A stretch of 64,000 bases of DNA from Coprinellus micaceus. Its lineage: Eukaryota > Basidiomycota > Agaricomycetes > Agaricales > Psathyrellaceae. The stretch is from the NCBI GenBank assembly GCA_951394405.1, contig OX596342.1:2967527-3031526 (forward strand). The letters run 5' to 3'. The notes under the pieces are model-generated. The model was not told the DNA's origin. It searched no databases and saw only the letters and a list, made by a program, of their open reading frames with translations. Each line of letters opens with the position of its first letter. The stretch's first letter is position 1. Both the position numbers and the translations under genes were made by a program. Below, piece by piece: positions 22,510 to 34,491 of this stretch.

Positions 22510-24669
22510 ATAGACTGTCTAATCGAACACGCCTCAGCCTAGGAAGTTCGACGCAGCTCGACATCGCCTCGTAATGTCGCTATCGACACGAGGATACCGA
22601 CCTCGAACACGGGAATCATGGGGAGCGGTGGACCCGACGGACCTAGCACGGTGGACGGGGCGGGATTGTGGGGTGCGTGGCGGTGGGCGGTTGTGTGGAG
22701 GAGGGTGTGGGTGGGCTTGTGTTTGTGGAGGTGCGTATTCGAGGCTTAAGTGGGTTGGGTTGGCGCTGATATGCAGTTATTTTCCTTCCTTGTCCCGTTC
22801 CCTAGGTTGCGTATCTCCTGCGGTCTGTCTTGGTCTGAGATGCGTCCATACGCCAGAGGAACGGTTAGATGGGCGGTTAGGACGGCGAGATCGTTGGCGT
22901 CGTCCAAGGATCCGGGAATGGAGACGCCGACGGCGTGTACCTCGTACATCGACCTTCCTCCCCTGTTTCCCCCATTCTACCTCTCCCATAAGTTCTTCTC
23001 GATATCGCATCTTCCTCGCTTCTACTCTCCACCGGCCTTTCACTCCGCGCGTTCTTCGTCGCCTTCACAGTCCCAGTACCACATAACAATTCTCCCGATC
23101 CGATTCGTCCCCCTTCTACATCCTCACTTTCAACGTCTCCTCTCCTCTTCTTCATCCTCTCCCCATCTTCTTTCTAACCAAACTCCCCCGCAGGTCTACC
23201 CCGAACCCTCCACCGCAAAACTCACCTCAACGCGTCCAACCCCTCACAAACCTCAAGGAACCGATCATTCGGATCCGCGTGCTCCACCCACTCCCCCACA
23301 CACTCGAAGACGAACTCGCCGTATCCCCCAGCCAACTCGTCGTCGCCGTACTCACCCGCCAATACCCATCGTATCCGTCTGGGTCAAGTACGACGGCTGG
23401 TTCGAGTACGCCGGCAGGTTCGAGTAATGTCGACTAGTTCGAGTATGCCAGCTGGTTCGAGTACGCAGGGGAAGTCACCTACGCCCCCAGGCCCGTCCGC
23501 GAGGATGAAGATTCAGAGACCCACACCGACGTTTGGGTTAATGCGAGTTTGACTGGGTTCAAGGTGGGGACTACGGGGTTTAACGGGAATCCCTCCAATT
23601 ATAACGCGAATTACACTACCTTCAACTCGAATCAGTCGGGCTTCACCGCGAATACCTCGAACCAATCAAGGACGACAGTCGAGCCGTGGGCCGGGTACGG
23701 CGCAATACGAACAAGGCGGGTCGACGTTTGGTCCGCCAGCCTCTGGGTTGGAGGAGGCGCGGGGGGTTGGGTTGATAGGGTGGAGAGGGCGGGTAGTGCA
23801 GGTGGGGAGGGTCGTGAGGAGGGGAGGAACTGGGAGGATGGGTGAAGTGGCGGTTTCGGGTTGCGACAATAACCGGGGCTTATCTTCGACCTGAACGTCG
23901 AAATCAATGCTCTCGGTTTCTTCATCACAGGCTCTCCCCAATCCCGCGTCTTCATCGAATGCGCTAGTATCACCATCGGCTCGGGATCCGCACCGAACCG
24001 TGAATCGGTTCCGCACGCGTTCGCCTGCGTCTCTGCGTATTTCGACTCCCTGTCACGGTCGAGCATAGGGAGGGCTCCTGTTCGACTCTATATCTCGGTG
24101 GGGATAGGTCTACCGTTCGACTCCCCGTCACGGTCGAAGATTGGGGTCCTGTTCGACTCGATCTCTCGGGGGTACTCGAATCGAAGTGCGACGGAGGGAG
24201 TGACGAGTGGGGGGATGTTGGGTTGCGGGTTTGGGTCGGCGTTGGGGTCGAGGATAGGTCTCCTGTTCGGCTTGCCTTCGAGGACGTTCGGTTCGCTTCA
24301 TCCTTCGCGTTTCGATTCGAGTGGGGAGAATCTTGGTTTGGCGTTTGGTTCGGCGTCGCATTCGAGGGTTGGTCTTCACTTCGAGTCCCCATCTTCGACT
24401 CCCAACATTGACCTTCCCATCGATTCCCCATTCTCGACTCGCACCCTCGACCTCCCCGATACCTCGAGCATGGGAACCTACAACCCGTACCGCGGCTTGA
24501 CGATTCGGCGGCAAGTCGAGCTCGTTTCGACGTACGGTCTTCTCCCTCGGTCGGGGAGTCGGTCGTGGGGTCGGATCCTTGTTTTCGCTGGGTCACTCTT
24601 CATTTCGCTGGGTTACTCGTAGGACCGGAGTTGTTCTTCCAACGGGCGTACAGCTTCGGAGACTGTTCA
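22510..24669 (+). pseudogene. Decayed copy B of SH3-TBC gene 5' region
   Basis: Second degenerate plus-strand copy of the intact minus-strand gene. SH3 exon 1 remnant at about 22620-22735 (GACCCGACGGACCTAGCACG; the parent reads CAACCGACCTAGCACGATGG) keeps a donor-like GTGCGT. Exon 2 remnant lies near 22880-22945, and the Ser-rich exon at about 23225-24670 with TFNSNQSGFTANTS, GLPFDSPSRSKIG, LDLPDTSSMGTYNPYRG and a shortened end. Stops and frameshifts make it non-coding. Base composition stays GC-rich, so decay does not look like C-to-T hypermutation (RIP). Confidence 0.75.
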
Positions 24670-25860
24670 TCCTTGGGCGTGGGATCGGTTCTGCGATCCC
24701 TCCTATGATCCGGTTTCGTATGATCGGGATCACGGCGTGCGACTGGAATTTCGACGGGAATCGAGGTGGACGTGTTAGACCTTTCTCGATCTTCTCGATG
24801 GATGGGGTGGGCCACAACGCACGTTCACGCGTTTTCAGGATGCTTTTCGGTTTCGGTTTTTCTCTCCCTTGTCGAGGTGACCTCTGCGTTCCCTCGAGGG
24901 CTCTCTGCGTGCTTTCTCGGACGAGCCTTACTGGTCCGGCTATTAGACGCGCTTTCGTCGTCCGGGGATCTCCATCGTAATGCCACCCAATCGCTGCAGC
25001 GATCCTTCTCATTTCGGGGGTGTATGACCTCCCCGTCGTCTGGGTGATATCGATCCTACCTCGAAGAGGTCAAGTTATCGGTCTTGGGAATTGTCGCGAG
25101 GGTGTAGCGTGTGGAGATGGCCCGATCGATACTCCTTGCGCATACATACGTCCTCTCGCTCGATCAGACGGCGTCTGGGTCTCGAGCTCGAACCTTCGAG
25201 GTTCCCCGTGGCCATGGATTTGGTGGGATTCTTTGGCTCGATGATCTTCGGATGCGCGTTGTCTGCTAGGCAGAAGTGTGTGTGGATTTATGCGTCGACC
25301 CTACGCCGAGCTCCCGGGATATCTCGAACCGCGTTGGGAGAGTCGAGTACTCGCGACGATACGTGCCGCCGAGTGGTCGAGTAGGACGATTTGGTGTATG
25401 AATAAGATTCGATTTATTCGACGCTTCAACCTTGCGTCTACACGCCGAACATCGCAACCCCCCGCCAACTCCGCACCCAGGTTCGAGTTGGTCTCCCTTG
25501 TCCGCAGTCCCGGTTCAGAGTTTCTATCACTTCGAGCGTATCCTGGACTTCTCCGTCGTGTTCGCCTTGGAAGTCTTCCTCGTACCCAGGCTCGTCCTCC
25601 CTCTGGAAGACGTCGTCCCCTGCCGAGTGCGTCGTTTCGTATCCCGAGCCCCTTGGATTCCGCCGAACAGGGTTCGCTGCTGGAGGTCGGGGGAATTGCG
25701 ATTCCGTTACATTTCGTCGATCTCTCTCAACGCGCTCATACTCTAGGATGGACCAGGGGTCTATACGTTGGGTGGGCCAGGGGTGAGGCTTGAATCATAC
25801 CGCGATGCTCTCATCCTTGGTCGTCTTACGTGCTTCCCGTTTCACGTCGACACTTCGATT
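24670..25860 (+). repeat. Module X, copy B
   Basis: Second copy of the module that follows each decayed SH3-TBC piece. It aligns with 15621-16660 through the blocks near 25585 (CCCAGGCTCGTCCTCCCTCT), 25660 (GCCGAACAGGGTTCGCTGCT) and 25733. Not found in the parent gene. Confidence 0.6.
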
Positions 25861-26330
25861 CTATCGCACTGGGTCCAACGCGAAGACGTACGTCGAGCTT
25901 TTCAACGACGATGGTGTAGTACGAGCAAGGTGGATCGATCGACGTTCGGCCCGCCGGGTCTGGGTTGAGGGAGGACAGGGGGGTTGGGGGTTTGGAGATC
26001 TGGGGATGGAGGATAGGGATGACGGGTTGTGGGGGCGTACGTAGAGGGCAGGCATTGGGAAGGAAGGATGGGAAGGGTGGAGAAAACCACGCGGGCTTAT
26101 CCTCAGCATCGACGCCGGGAACGTCGTCTCAGCCTCCCACTACGTTTCCTTCGTCGTCATCGATCGGGGTCCAATCGCACCCGCGATTCGGTACGACACG
26201 TGTTCTCCGCACTCGCTGCGCAGTTCGACTGGTGTCACGGTTGAAGATCGGTCTACCCTTCGAGGGTTTATCCTTCTTTCCACTGGGTTAACCTTCCAAC
26301 GGGCGTTTACCTTCGAAGTCCGTTCGTACG
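25861..26330 (+). pseudogene. Fragment of SH3-TBC Ser-rich exon (C)
   Basis: Begins with the counterpart of parent SFNANTSSF (TCCAACGCGAAGACGTACGT) and passes through pieces matching GLSFSPPASGLREE and GLPFDSPSR (here GLPFEGLS). Roughly 1 kb of the parent exon is condensed into about 470 bp. Non-coding. Confidence 0.55.
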
Positions 26331-27340
26331 ATTCGGCGAGTGGGATGGATTCTGCGATTCCGAATCTGGTTCGGGTGGGGGTTCTTTCTCTCGGTGGATG
26401 CCATGGACCGCCGCACGGATTTCCGGGATGCGTGTCTACTTCGGCTTCCCTCTGCCTCATCGACATGACCTTTGCTTTTGTCCGAGCATGCTCTCCTTGC
26501 TTCTCGTGGCTCCCCTCCTTCCAGTCGATATCAACGCCAATTCGAAGCGGCGTAGCTGTCTATCGGTCTTGAAACTTGTTGAGGGTATCGTGTGTGGAGG
26601 TGGCACGATCAGTACTTCTTGCGTAGGTATACGTCCTCTCACTCGATCAGACGGCGTCTATGTCTAGCGCTCGAACTTTCAAGCTACCCCGTGCTCACCC
26701 GGGTTTGGCGGGATACTTCGACCTCGGTGGCCTTTGGCTGTGCGTTGTCTGCTAGGGAGATGTGAGTAGGTTTACGTGTCCGTCCAAGCTGACTTCCCGA
26801 GACATCTCACACCCCCGGAACCGCCAGGGTGAGGGAGTCTTGCCGACGATACGAGCTGTGACTCCGAGTAAGGAGTGCTCGAGCAGGACGTTGGGTTGGT
26901 AGGACTTAGAATAAGTATCTGAAGTATGAAACAATTTACTCAACAGCTCCCCGAACCTCTGAATCCACCACCGATTCCGCACGTGGGATTCAAGTTCGCC
27001 TCCTTTGTCTGCAGTCCCGAACCAGAGTTTCGATCCCGCTGAGCATACCCTGTATTTCTGCGTCGTGCCTGCCTCGGACTCTCTTCCCATACCTGGGTTC
27101 GTTTTCCCTCTGGAGGAGCTCGTCCCCTGCCGACTGCATCGTTCCGTGTCTTGAGGGCCTTGGACTACGCCGCACGGGGATAGGCGCTGGAGGACGGCAG
27201 AACTGCGGCCCTGTTCCCCTTCCCCGACCTCTCGGCGCTCACGATCTAGGATGGAATCCCGTAGGCCACTCGCCTGGAGCTTGATTGCAGCTTCCTGGAC
27301 TCAGGCAGCTACTTCTTGACTGACGCGTGACGCCGCTGGT
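26331..27340 (+). repeat. Module X, copy C
   Basis: Third copy of module X, with the blocks CCTGGGTTCGTTTTCCCTCT (about 27101) and CTCACGATCTAGGATGGAA (about 27238). A short parent-like fragment follows at about 27410-27480 (GTACGAGCAAGGTGGA), continuing the alternating pattern. Confidence 0.55.
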
Positions 27341-27989
27341 CCTCTTTCCCCTACCTTCCTCCTCGGTACCTCCGACAATGCCAAACCAGGCCATACCAAC
27401 GTAATCCATGCCTGAAGTTTAATAGGGACTTGAGTCGTACGAGCAAGGTGGACCTCAGCTTGAGGCCTTTCGTTCTCGCGGGGGTAGTTGCGGCTCCTTG
27501 GCGCTGGGTGAGGATAGGGTGGAACAGTTATTTTTGCGTGGCGTATGGGACTTGGTTTGTATGCATCATTCACCGGGACATCGCGAGTCGTTCACTCCGC
27601 GGGGTACATTGTGCCAGGGCGACTAGGCGCCCACCACAGCCATAGTGTAGATTAGATTACGATACCTACCTGATGTAGATGCCAGCAGTGTACGGGATCA
27701 ATACCGTTCCTTGCCCTCGACGCTATACCGAGATGCTCAGCCAGCGTTGCCCAGAGCCTCCCCAGCGAGCGAGCCCGAGTAGGTCCACTCTGGACTACTC
27801 CAACGCTCGTGAAAACGAGTAATCATGCGCATCCGCTGAATCCGAGTACTAATCAATACGTCCCAACGGCTTGGGTGCGATAAGGTTCTTCCTCGGTCTG
27901 GAGCAGCCAATCTTTGCAGATAATGAATACATAGACAGTTTACACTAATGCATTAGAGAGCTGTCGGAGTATTAGCACTGGGGGAGGGA

Positions 27990-28600
27990 GAATTACGACC
28001 TTGTTTCTCGTCGATCTCTCGCAACGCTCACCATCTAGGATGGAACGGGGGTCTGTGCGCTCGGTGAGGCCGCCGGGTGAGCCTTGAATATCACCACGCC
28101 GCTCTCATCCTTGACCATTTCAGCCTCTTCCCGTTTCTCGTCAACACGTCGATGCTATCCCACCGGTTTCAACGCGAACGCGTCGAGCTTTTCAAAGACT
28201 ACGGCGTGATATCTTGAAGGTGGACCGACGTCCAGCTCACCGGCGTCTGGGTTAAGGGAGGAATGGGGAGTTGGGCATTTGGGGATGGAGATGACGAGTG
28301 GTGGAGGTGTAGAGGGTAGTAATTGGGAAGAATTTTAATGTCCCAGCCTCCCAGTACGTTCCTGCGTTCTAGACCGTGGTTCAGTCGCACCTCGACTCAT
28401 CGTCCACACGGAACCGCGAGTCCGTACCGCACGCGCTCTCTTCCGTCCCTATGTGTTTCGTCCCCCAGTCACGGTCGAAGATACGTCTCCCCTTCGACTC
28501 ACCCTCTCGGACGTTCGCTTCCCTCCCTCCTTCGCATTTCGACTCGCATTCTCGTATTGTCTCGAGGCCCCAATTGCGGAACTGCGTGTTAGGGTGTGGG
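27990..28600 (+). pseudogene. Module X end fragment plus SH3-TBC fragment (D)
   Basis: 27990-28155 repeats the end of module X (AACGCTCACCATCTAGGATG). It is followed by a parent-like fragment with TTTCAACGCGAACGCGTCGA and, near 28375-28560, frames reading PHALSSVP and LPFDSPSRTFASLPPSHFDS like the parent's Ser-rich repeats. Truncated and non-coding. Confidence 0.55.
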
Positions 28601-30339
28601 TAACGTCGCCCTTAGTCGAGGCTCAGGTCGGAGGATAGGAGCCAACAGGAGCGAGACCGGAGGTTCGTGAGACAGGCGACACGCCGAACGACGATCAAAG
28701 CCCACCCCTTATGCATGGTGCAAAGCTCCCTGAAAGCCTTATACCCGAAGGCTACTTATCAGCGAGCAGCGAAGCTCATGTGCTAGGAGGATGAACGTGT
28801 GAAAGTGAACGAGTGAGAAGAGGATGAGGCTTGCGAGAAACGCATATGACTGCCAAAACAATACGCCGGACTGCGAAGACTGAGACACTCGACGTTTCAT
28901 GGCCGGTCGTAATAACCCATGGCGAGCCCCACCGCGACATATGATTACTGCCAAGTCCCCCATGGAGGTGAATCGCCTCGTCGGGCCAGAGAATTTCCCA
29001 CTACAGACGCGGCCGTCCTTGAACCTGTCTCGGTGAGACACAGTCTCAAAGGTTTAAGGGAGAAAGCCGAAGTGCGGGTCGAGATACAACGAATATGCTC
29101 TAGTGGGCAATACCGTACCCCGTCCTGGGACCGGCCGTCACCATAGTGGACGTCCATCGGGGCTAACGCCTGAATCCAAGCAAAGGAGAGCACCCACAAA
29201 CCCTCGCGCATACCCACTGTGGAATGACCTGGTCCAACCGGGATCCCAACACATGCACTCGACAGGAGAGCAGCTGAATGGAGCCCCGGTGCCTAGTCAC
29301 CAGACTGGGCATATCGAAGTCGTTCGGTCTACGCGCTTAGAAAGGAGGGGCGATCGCAACCACTGAATTAGGCATCGCCGGAATGAGGAATGCGCCGTAG
29401 AGATATTAAGGATGGCAACGATAGGGCGCTCCCTTAGCGTGACGAGGCGAAGGACAACCGCGAGCGACTTCGACAGGTGTAATCCTGTCGTGTCAGAGTG
29501 CTCTGAGGAGACAAGGTCCTCGTAGGGCCTAGCTGAAGACGGAAACAACGTCATTGGACGGAGTGGCAGGGTGTGGCGGAGATGGAGACCAGATGTGCGG
29601 GGATCGTGGATTCAGGGATGCACTCAAACCTTGGAAAATGAACAGGACTACCCACTGAGGATGTCGCGTACGTATCGTACCGATTCCAGTGACCCAGTGT
29701 CAACTCAGGGAATGGGGCATCAGAGATCGGTGTCAAGGTTGGACGACCCAAGTGCCTTGGGATAGGAATGAGGGTAGTCAGTCAACAAGGGGGAAGCAGG
29801 GAGCGAAGTAAGGGCGATAGAAATGAGGAGATCGATGGCGATGGTAGTGGTAGTGGTAGTGGTCAGAAGAACGACGCTGGAAATGGAATCGCGGCTTGGA
29901 GACGTTGAACTCCGCCCGGCGGATGCCGTCGCACGGACCACCTCCCGTTCGATAATCACATCGATGTGCTTCCTTCCTTTCACTCAAGACGATCTAGTTC
30001 CTTTCGTCGATCGTTGATCACCCTTATGCTTGCAGAAACAACGCCCCCAACAATAAGATCGTCCGAATATAATGTCCATTGAAGTCACATTGGCCGATGC
30101 TCGCCAGTAATCCGGGTGGCTGACAGTCCGAGATGAATGCGCTACCATTGCTATTCGGCGACATCTACTACGCCAGCCTTGACCTTCTGAACACATGCAC
30201 ATTGAGACTCGAGTTATATCTTCACGAACTGCCCGTGCGGATGATGATCTGTTCACGGCTACACCCACCCGAAGGGTTTCGGTCCACTTCCGCGATTCTA
30301 ACAGTACGGGCTTTAGCATACGTAGCACACGCAATTTTG
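28601..30339. other. Unassigned sequence with small GGTAGT repeat
   Basis: No gene or large repeat is supported. A short microsatellite GTGGTAGTGGTAGTGG lies near 29841. Open frames are short and on both strands. Confidence 0.4.
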
Positions 30340-30753
30340 ATCATACTGTATTACGACGCGCGAAGTTGGATGGCGACGACACGATGCCCGGGGATACAAT
30401 CGAGAGGCCAAGGTGAGAGTGCGAGGAACGAAGTTCGAATGGGTGAAAGGCGAGAGAATGCGATGTGATAGTCCGTTGATAAAATGATGAAAGGGGAAGT
30501 ACAGCAAAATTATATAAAGATGCAAGTGGGGCGCGAGCAACGAGTGCTACGCAAAATCGGCCTAGACTGTGGCAAAGGTTGAGATGCAGGGGAGAAGGTC
30601 GAAGGTGGATTTCCTGCGGTCGGACCGTAGACGAGGACCGACATGCTGGTGATATGAAGGGGGCCTACAAGTCGAGCGTCAGACATGTTGAGCGATTACA
30701 CGAGCATAGGATGCGCCCTACCCACCAGTTCATCGGATGGAGGAGCTAGACGT

Positions 30754-30962
30754 TCACGTGCATGTCTTGGTGATTTGGCATGCCTGGGGTGACGGTTCTC
30801 GTACGACGACCTCAGCCTGTGGTGCTGGGATGGGTGATGAGGACACCGCGGACGCGACTACATACCACCGATCAGCTCTCGAATGCGTGTAAAAAGGTTC
30901 ATGAAATAATTACAGTAGATGAGGGAAGTGGAGATGAGGGCGGTGGAGAGACTCAATTGCAT
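30754..30962 (-). CDS. Small secreted peptide precursor, copy 3
   Basis: Exons 30962-30914 and 30857-30754 are separated by a 56-nt intron (donor GTAATT, branch-like CTGAT, acceptor ATGTAG) and encode 50 residues. The signal peptide reads MQLSLSTALISTSLIYF, then SSSPIPAPQ and the invariant 20-residue tail. This is the most diverged flank of the three, yet in the tail all six nucleotide differences from copy 1 are synonymous third positions (GCC/GCT, GAG/GAA, CCA/CCC, GCT/GCA, ACC/ACA, ACA/ACG). The intron sequence between the exons is much less conserved, as expected for a gene under selection. Confidence 0.65.
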
Positions 30963-31087
30963 GATGTGGTGAGATTGCTGTTGGAGAACGGCGAGTGGGG
31001 ACTGGCTCTTGGAGATGAGAACGAGAAACAGCTGTATGTGGAGGGCTAGAGAATTTCCGAGATGAGTTCAAGTGGAGCGAGTTACCC

Positions 31088-31100
31088 TCTACTTATACGT
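31088..31100 (-). promoter_or_regulatory. TATA box of secreted-peptide copy 3
   Basis: TATAAGTAGAG on the minus strand about 130 nt upstream of the ATG, as in copies 1 and 2. Confidence 0.5.
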
Positions 31101-32485
31101 CGGCATCACTTCTCATCTCGCCAGCAAATCCGGTCGTTCCTCGCCCCACTCACAAACGCTTGACCGAAGTGGGTCTCACGGAATATTCAGTGCACTGAAT
31201 TACTCATTGCGCGCCGCAGATATCTCTTGCGTTGAATGAGTAGTAATTCAATGCTTCAGGGTCAGTAAGAAGACGACGAAAGTGAGTGGGTGCGTGGAGT
31301 GAAAATGAGAAAGGGCTGTCTGGATTTGGACGTCAGTTTGTTAGAATTTCTTCACTCTCCCTGGGCGTTGAAACGAGCGCCGGCCGTATCGAAGTATGTT
31401 TATCTAGTCAATCGGAAGCCATGTCTGCGGGTCTCTGAAGCGCAGGAGACATCTTTGTGTGTGACTCATCTTATGACATGGGTCCAGTATGTGTGAGCAG
31501 CGGCAAATGGGCCAATGCCCCAAGAAAAAGAGATGCAACGCGAATGATCGCCCTACGACGCGTACAAAGGCTCGAACGAATGCGGAAATGCATAGAATTT
31601 CTTGACGTTAATTGAGGTACCTGTGCAGGGCGGCCGTGGTATTGATTGCTTGGTCAACGCAACAGGTGGCTCTACCCCATTGAATTGTCAACAAGCGCAT
31701 GGTTTCGTGCGGTGTATAAGTTTGTGGTGCAAAAACAGTCCAGCTCTAGATAGGTGTCGATCCCGCGATCAGGCCAGCTCGAAGAATATCTCAACCAACA
31801 CCGCGTATCTCACCGATAATACCAAAAAGGGCGTAGAAGTGTTTCCTCGAGCGTGGTTTGGGCACATCAGGGGAATTTCGATAAGCACGTCGTATACGAA
31901 GGTCTGTCTACTAGTCCAATATTATTCTTCATTCCCACCACCATCCCAAGAACGTTCACACCCACCATCCATACGTACTGGAAATGTCATAGGCCCCTAC
32001 GAAGGGAGAAAGGACCTTGTGCACAGTGTCTGTCAGAGCGTAGAGGCCTACAAACGCTTGAGAGTGTACCAGTAGCAGTATACACAGCCGATCAGGAGCC
32101 GACCCGCCGACATTATGTACACGCTGGGACGGGAACCGAAAATGCGCATCGACACAAACCGTGCTCAGAACACCACCGATGGACGGAAAATCGGAACATG
32201 TGCGCATTTGCTGTATGTCAGGGGTGCGCCTCTGTGTGTACAGTTCTCTCGGTCACTCGAGGCGTTCGTTTTATTCTTCCTCTTTGCCATTTAATCATTT
32301 ACATCCGCCTTTCAACGACGCTCCGTCCGTTCCTTCCTTCTCGAAACTGCTTTGTGAGTCGCCAGAACAGTCGGTACGGCCACCCCAGTCAGAACCGGGC
32401 TCGATAGTGCGATTCGTTGTTCCTTCTTTCGTCGACCGTGAACATATCCACGACTACAACAGGCGCTTTGGTCTAGGCTGCGTTT

Positions 32486-33049
32486 GATTTGCACGTTGAT
32501 CTGCCTCGCTTCGCGAAGGCCGAAGGTAAAAAATCAACTTCTCCGTTGGGAGCCCAGATACGGTGGGCTATATGGCGCATGCATCCGTCTATACAGTTTT
32601 GGAATGGGCCTCGACCTCAATATCTACCTGAAAATGTGCCAGACGTTAGGATGAGAACGAATATGAGACTCAACGCGCACTGTGGCGTACTCGGTCAAGC
32701 ACCGAGCCTTGGATAGTACATGAATCTAGTGGGGAGTTGGCAGCATCTTAGGAACGTAAATGTATCTACAGGGCTAGACGATGTCGGGAGTAAGAATTAC
32801 AAGCGTAAATATAAGGAATATTGGATATCGTCAGTCAAGAAAGGATGGAATGCGAAGAAAAGGGTGAGGAGCTCAATCTATACACACAGGGATGAAATTC
32901 GTTTTGGCAGCGCGGTTGCATAGCATAGGACATCGACGAATAGTAGAAGTGGTTCGTAGAGGACATGCCCGCAGTCAAATGGAATCACTTGGGGAAAGTG
33001 AGCGAACAGAACAGTCGAGAGGGACGGAACCACTCACCAAAGTACAACC
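32486..33049. other. No supportable gene
   Basis: AT-richer stretch without shared repeats or convincing frames. Confidence 0.4.
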
Positions 33050-33920
33050 TCAAACGAGATCGTCGACGTGGTAATACAGAACGACTTGCTCGACGGCTCC
33101 ACGACCCTCTGCATCGAGAGCATCGAACACCTCGTTCAAAGAAGACTTCAGCCCTACATGCACGATGAGAGCCCTTACACGGTGCATATACATCCTTAGC
33201 AGCCTCAGCACAGAATGGAGAACGAGCGACTCCGGGATTCCCGATGTGCTGTTGGCTTTGGGGTCGCGTTGACGATTGGCGATATAGATCGATAGTGGGC
33301 GCGTGCCCGACTTCGCGAGTGAGCGGTTCAGATTGGAGAGGACATGCACGAGAGATGGGATCGAGATGTCGACCGCGATGGCGGTCGTGAAAGAGTCGCC
33401 TCCGAACACTGTCTGGGATGAAGGCGGCATGTTTGATAAGGGCTTGTCAGCGTGAAACACGGTCAGTAAGGACGGCCAGGCGGGCAGCAGTATAGGACCA
33501 CCTAGCGGTGTGGAGGTTTCAAGACCCGAGAGGTAGTCGGTAGCGAAGGGTGAACGGAGGGAGGGGCACAGGAACGAAGGAAGAGATACGGAGAGTGGCC
33601 AACGTGGGCTGGGGAGGATGAGTGGGGGGAGAAAGAAAGCGGATGGACCTTGGCTCTTTTCACCCCGCTTTGAGCCCACCCCAAAACCCCGATTTTGAAA
33701 TCCTGTCACAGTTGCTTTCGGGGAGGGGTATCACAGCCTCGAGGTTTCCATTTCAGGGTACTCACCATTCAAGGACAGATGAGCTCCCCCCCAAGTCGCA
33801 TACTCTCTCCGACCGTCACTATTGACAACTATCCGTCGTTCGTGGCGGGAGGACAAACCATAGATATGTCGAGACTCGAAAGACACTATAGACGTCGAGG
33901 TGGCCGTGCGGGTATCTATT
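33050..33920 (-). CDS. Hypothetical protein, 3' exons only
   Basis: A long frame (33702-33050) ends in TGA and contains RPLSIYIANRQRDP, VLHSVLRLLRMYMHRVRALI and GAVEQVVLYYHVDDLV, a style seen in the central part of agaricomycete F-box proteins. It follows a well-formed 63-nt intron (donor GTGAGT at 33765, acceptor GACAG ending 33703). Upstream, the same frame stays open to an acceptor-like CCAATAG at about 33917. No start codon or F-box motif was located, so the gene may begin further up or be a fragment. The first 70 residues of the last exon are hydrophobic and proline-rich. F-box kinship is a guess from composition. Confidence 0.4.
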
Positions 33921-33939
33921 GGAAACCGGTAAGCTTTTA

Positions 33940-34490
33940 GCTCACCTTATCTCGCCCCATGACGTCCCTCGTGTTCCATCTCGGGATCGAAGCGAACATT
34001 CTGGAATCGTTCCCCCCCAACCGACGTATCGTGTCGTCATTGGCCCTCCTCGTGCCCTACTGTGCAAAGTCCGCACTGCCTCGCACATCGTGTCGACTGC
34101 GGGACGTCGTCAATACCCTCGAACGGTCATGCGGGACGCCTAATGCATGGTAAGGGTCTCACCTAGACCGCTCGTCAACCGGCCGAGTCACCAACTACTC
34201 GCTGTCGAGGGGCATCAACTCGGGAAGTCAACCAAGGAACCGTAAGAAAGACATACCTGAAACGGTTCACGCTTGAGTCTACAATACGGAATCCCACGTC
34301 GACGAGCTCGGCTATTCAAAGTCAAACGGAATAGATATTGCATGGGAAGTGATTGGGAACATGGATGGAAATATGATGCAGATGTAAAACGAGATAACAT
34401 AAGGATATCTGGAAGATCGAAAGCAAGGTCCACGAAAACGAATCAAATAACGTTACACCCACTCTCCGAGCACGGAACTCGACTCAACCA
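33940..34490. other. Intergenic, 3' of SH3-TBC gene
   Basis: No gene, RNA or repeat seen between the unassigned exons and the stop codon of the SH3-TBC gene. Confidence 0.4.
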
Positions 34491-34491
34491 C

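Larger units (their letters stand above)
30340..32485 (+). repeat. Segmental duplication R1, copy 3 (partial)
   Basis: Matches about 3770-6140 of copy 1, from the block around ACGATGCCCGGGGATACAAT through the secreted-peptide gene, the AGCTCGAAGAATATCTCAAC block and a last shared stretch near 32430-32450 (GAACATATCCACGAC; copy 1 has GAACATATGCACGAC near 6098). It lacks the left 2.4 kb present in copies 1 and 2. Confidence 0.8.

Noticed and set aside
12975..28600. RIP as the cause of pseudogene decay
   Set aside because: The remnants stay GC-rich and differ from the parent by transversions and indels as well as transitions; no C-to-T bias is visible by eye.
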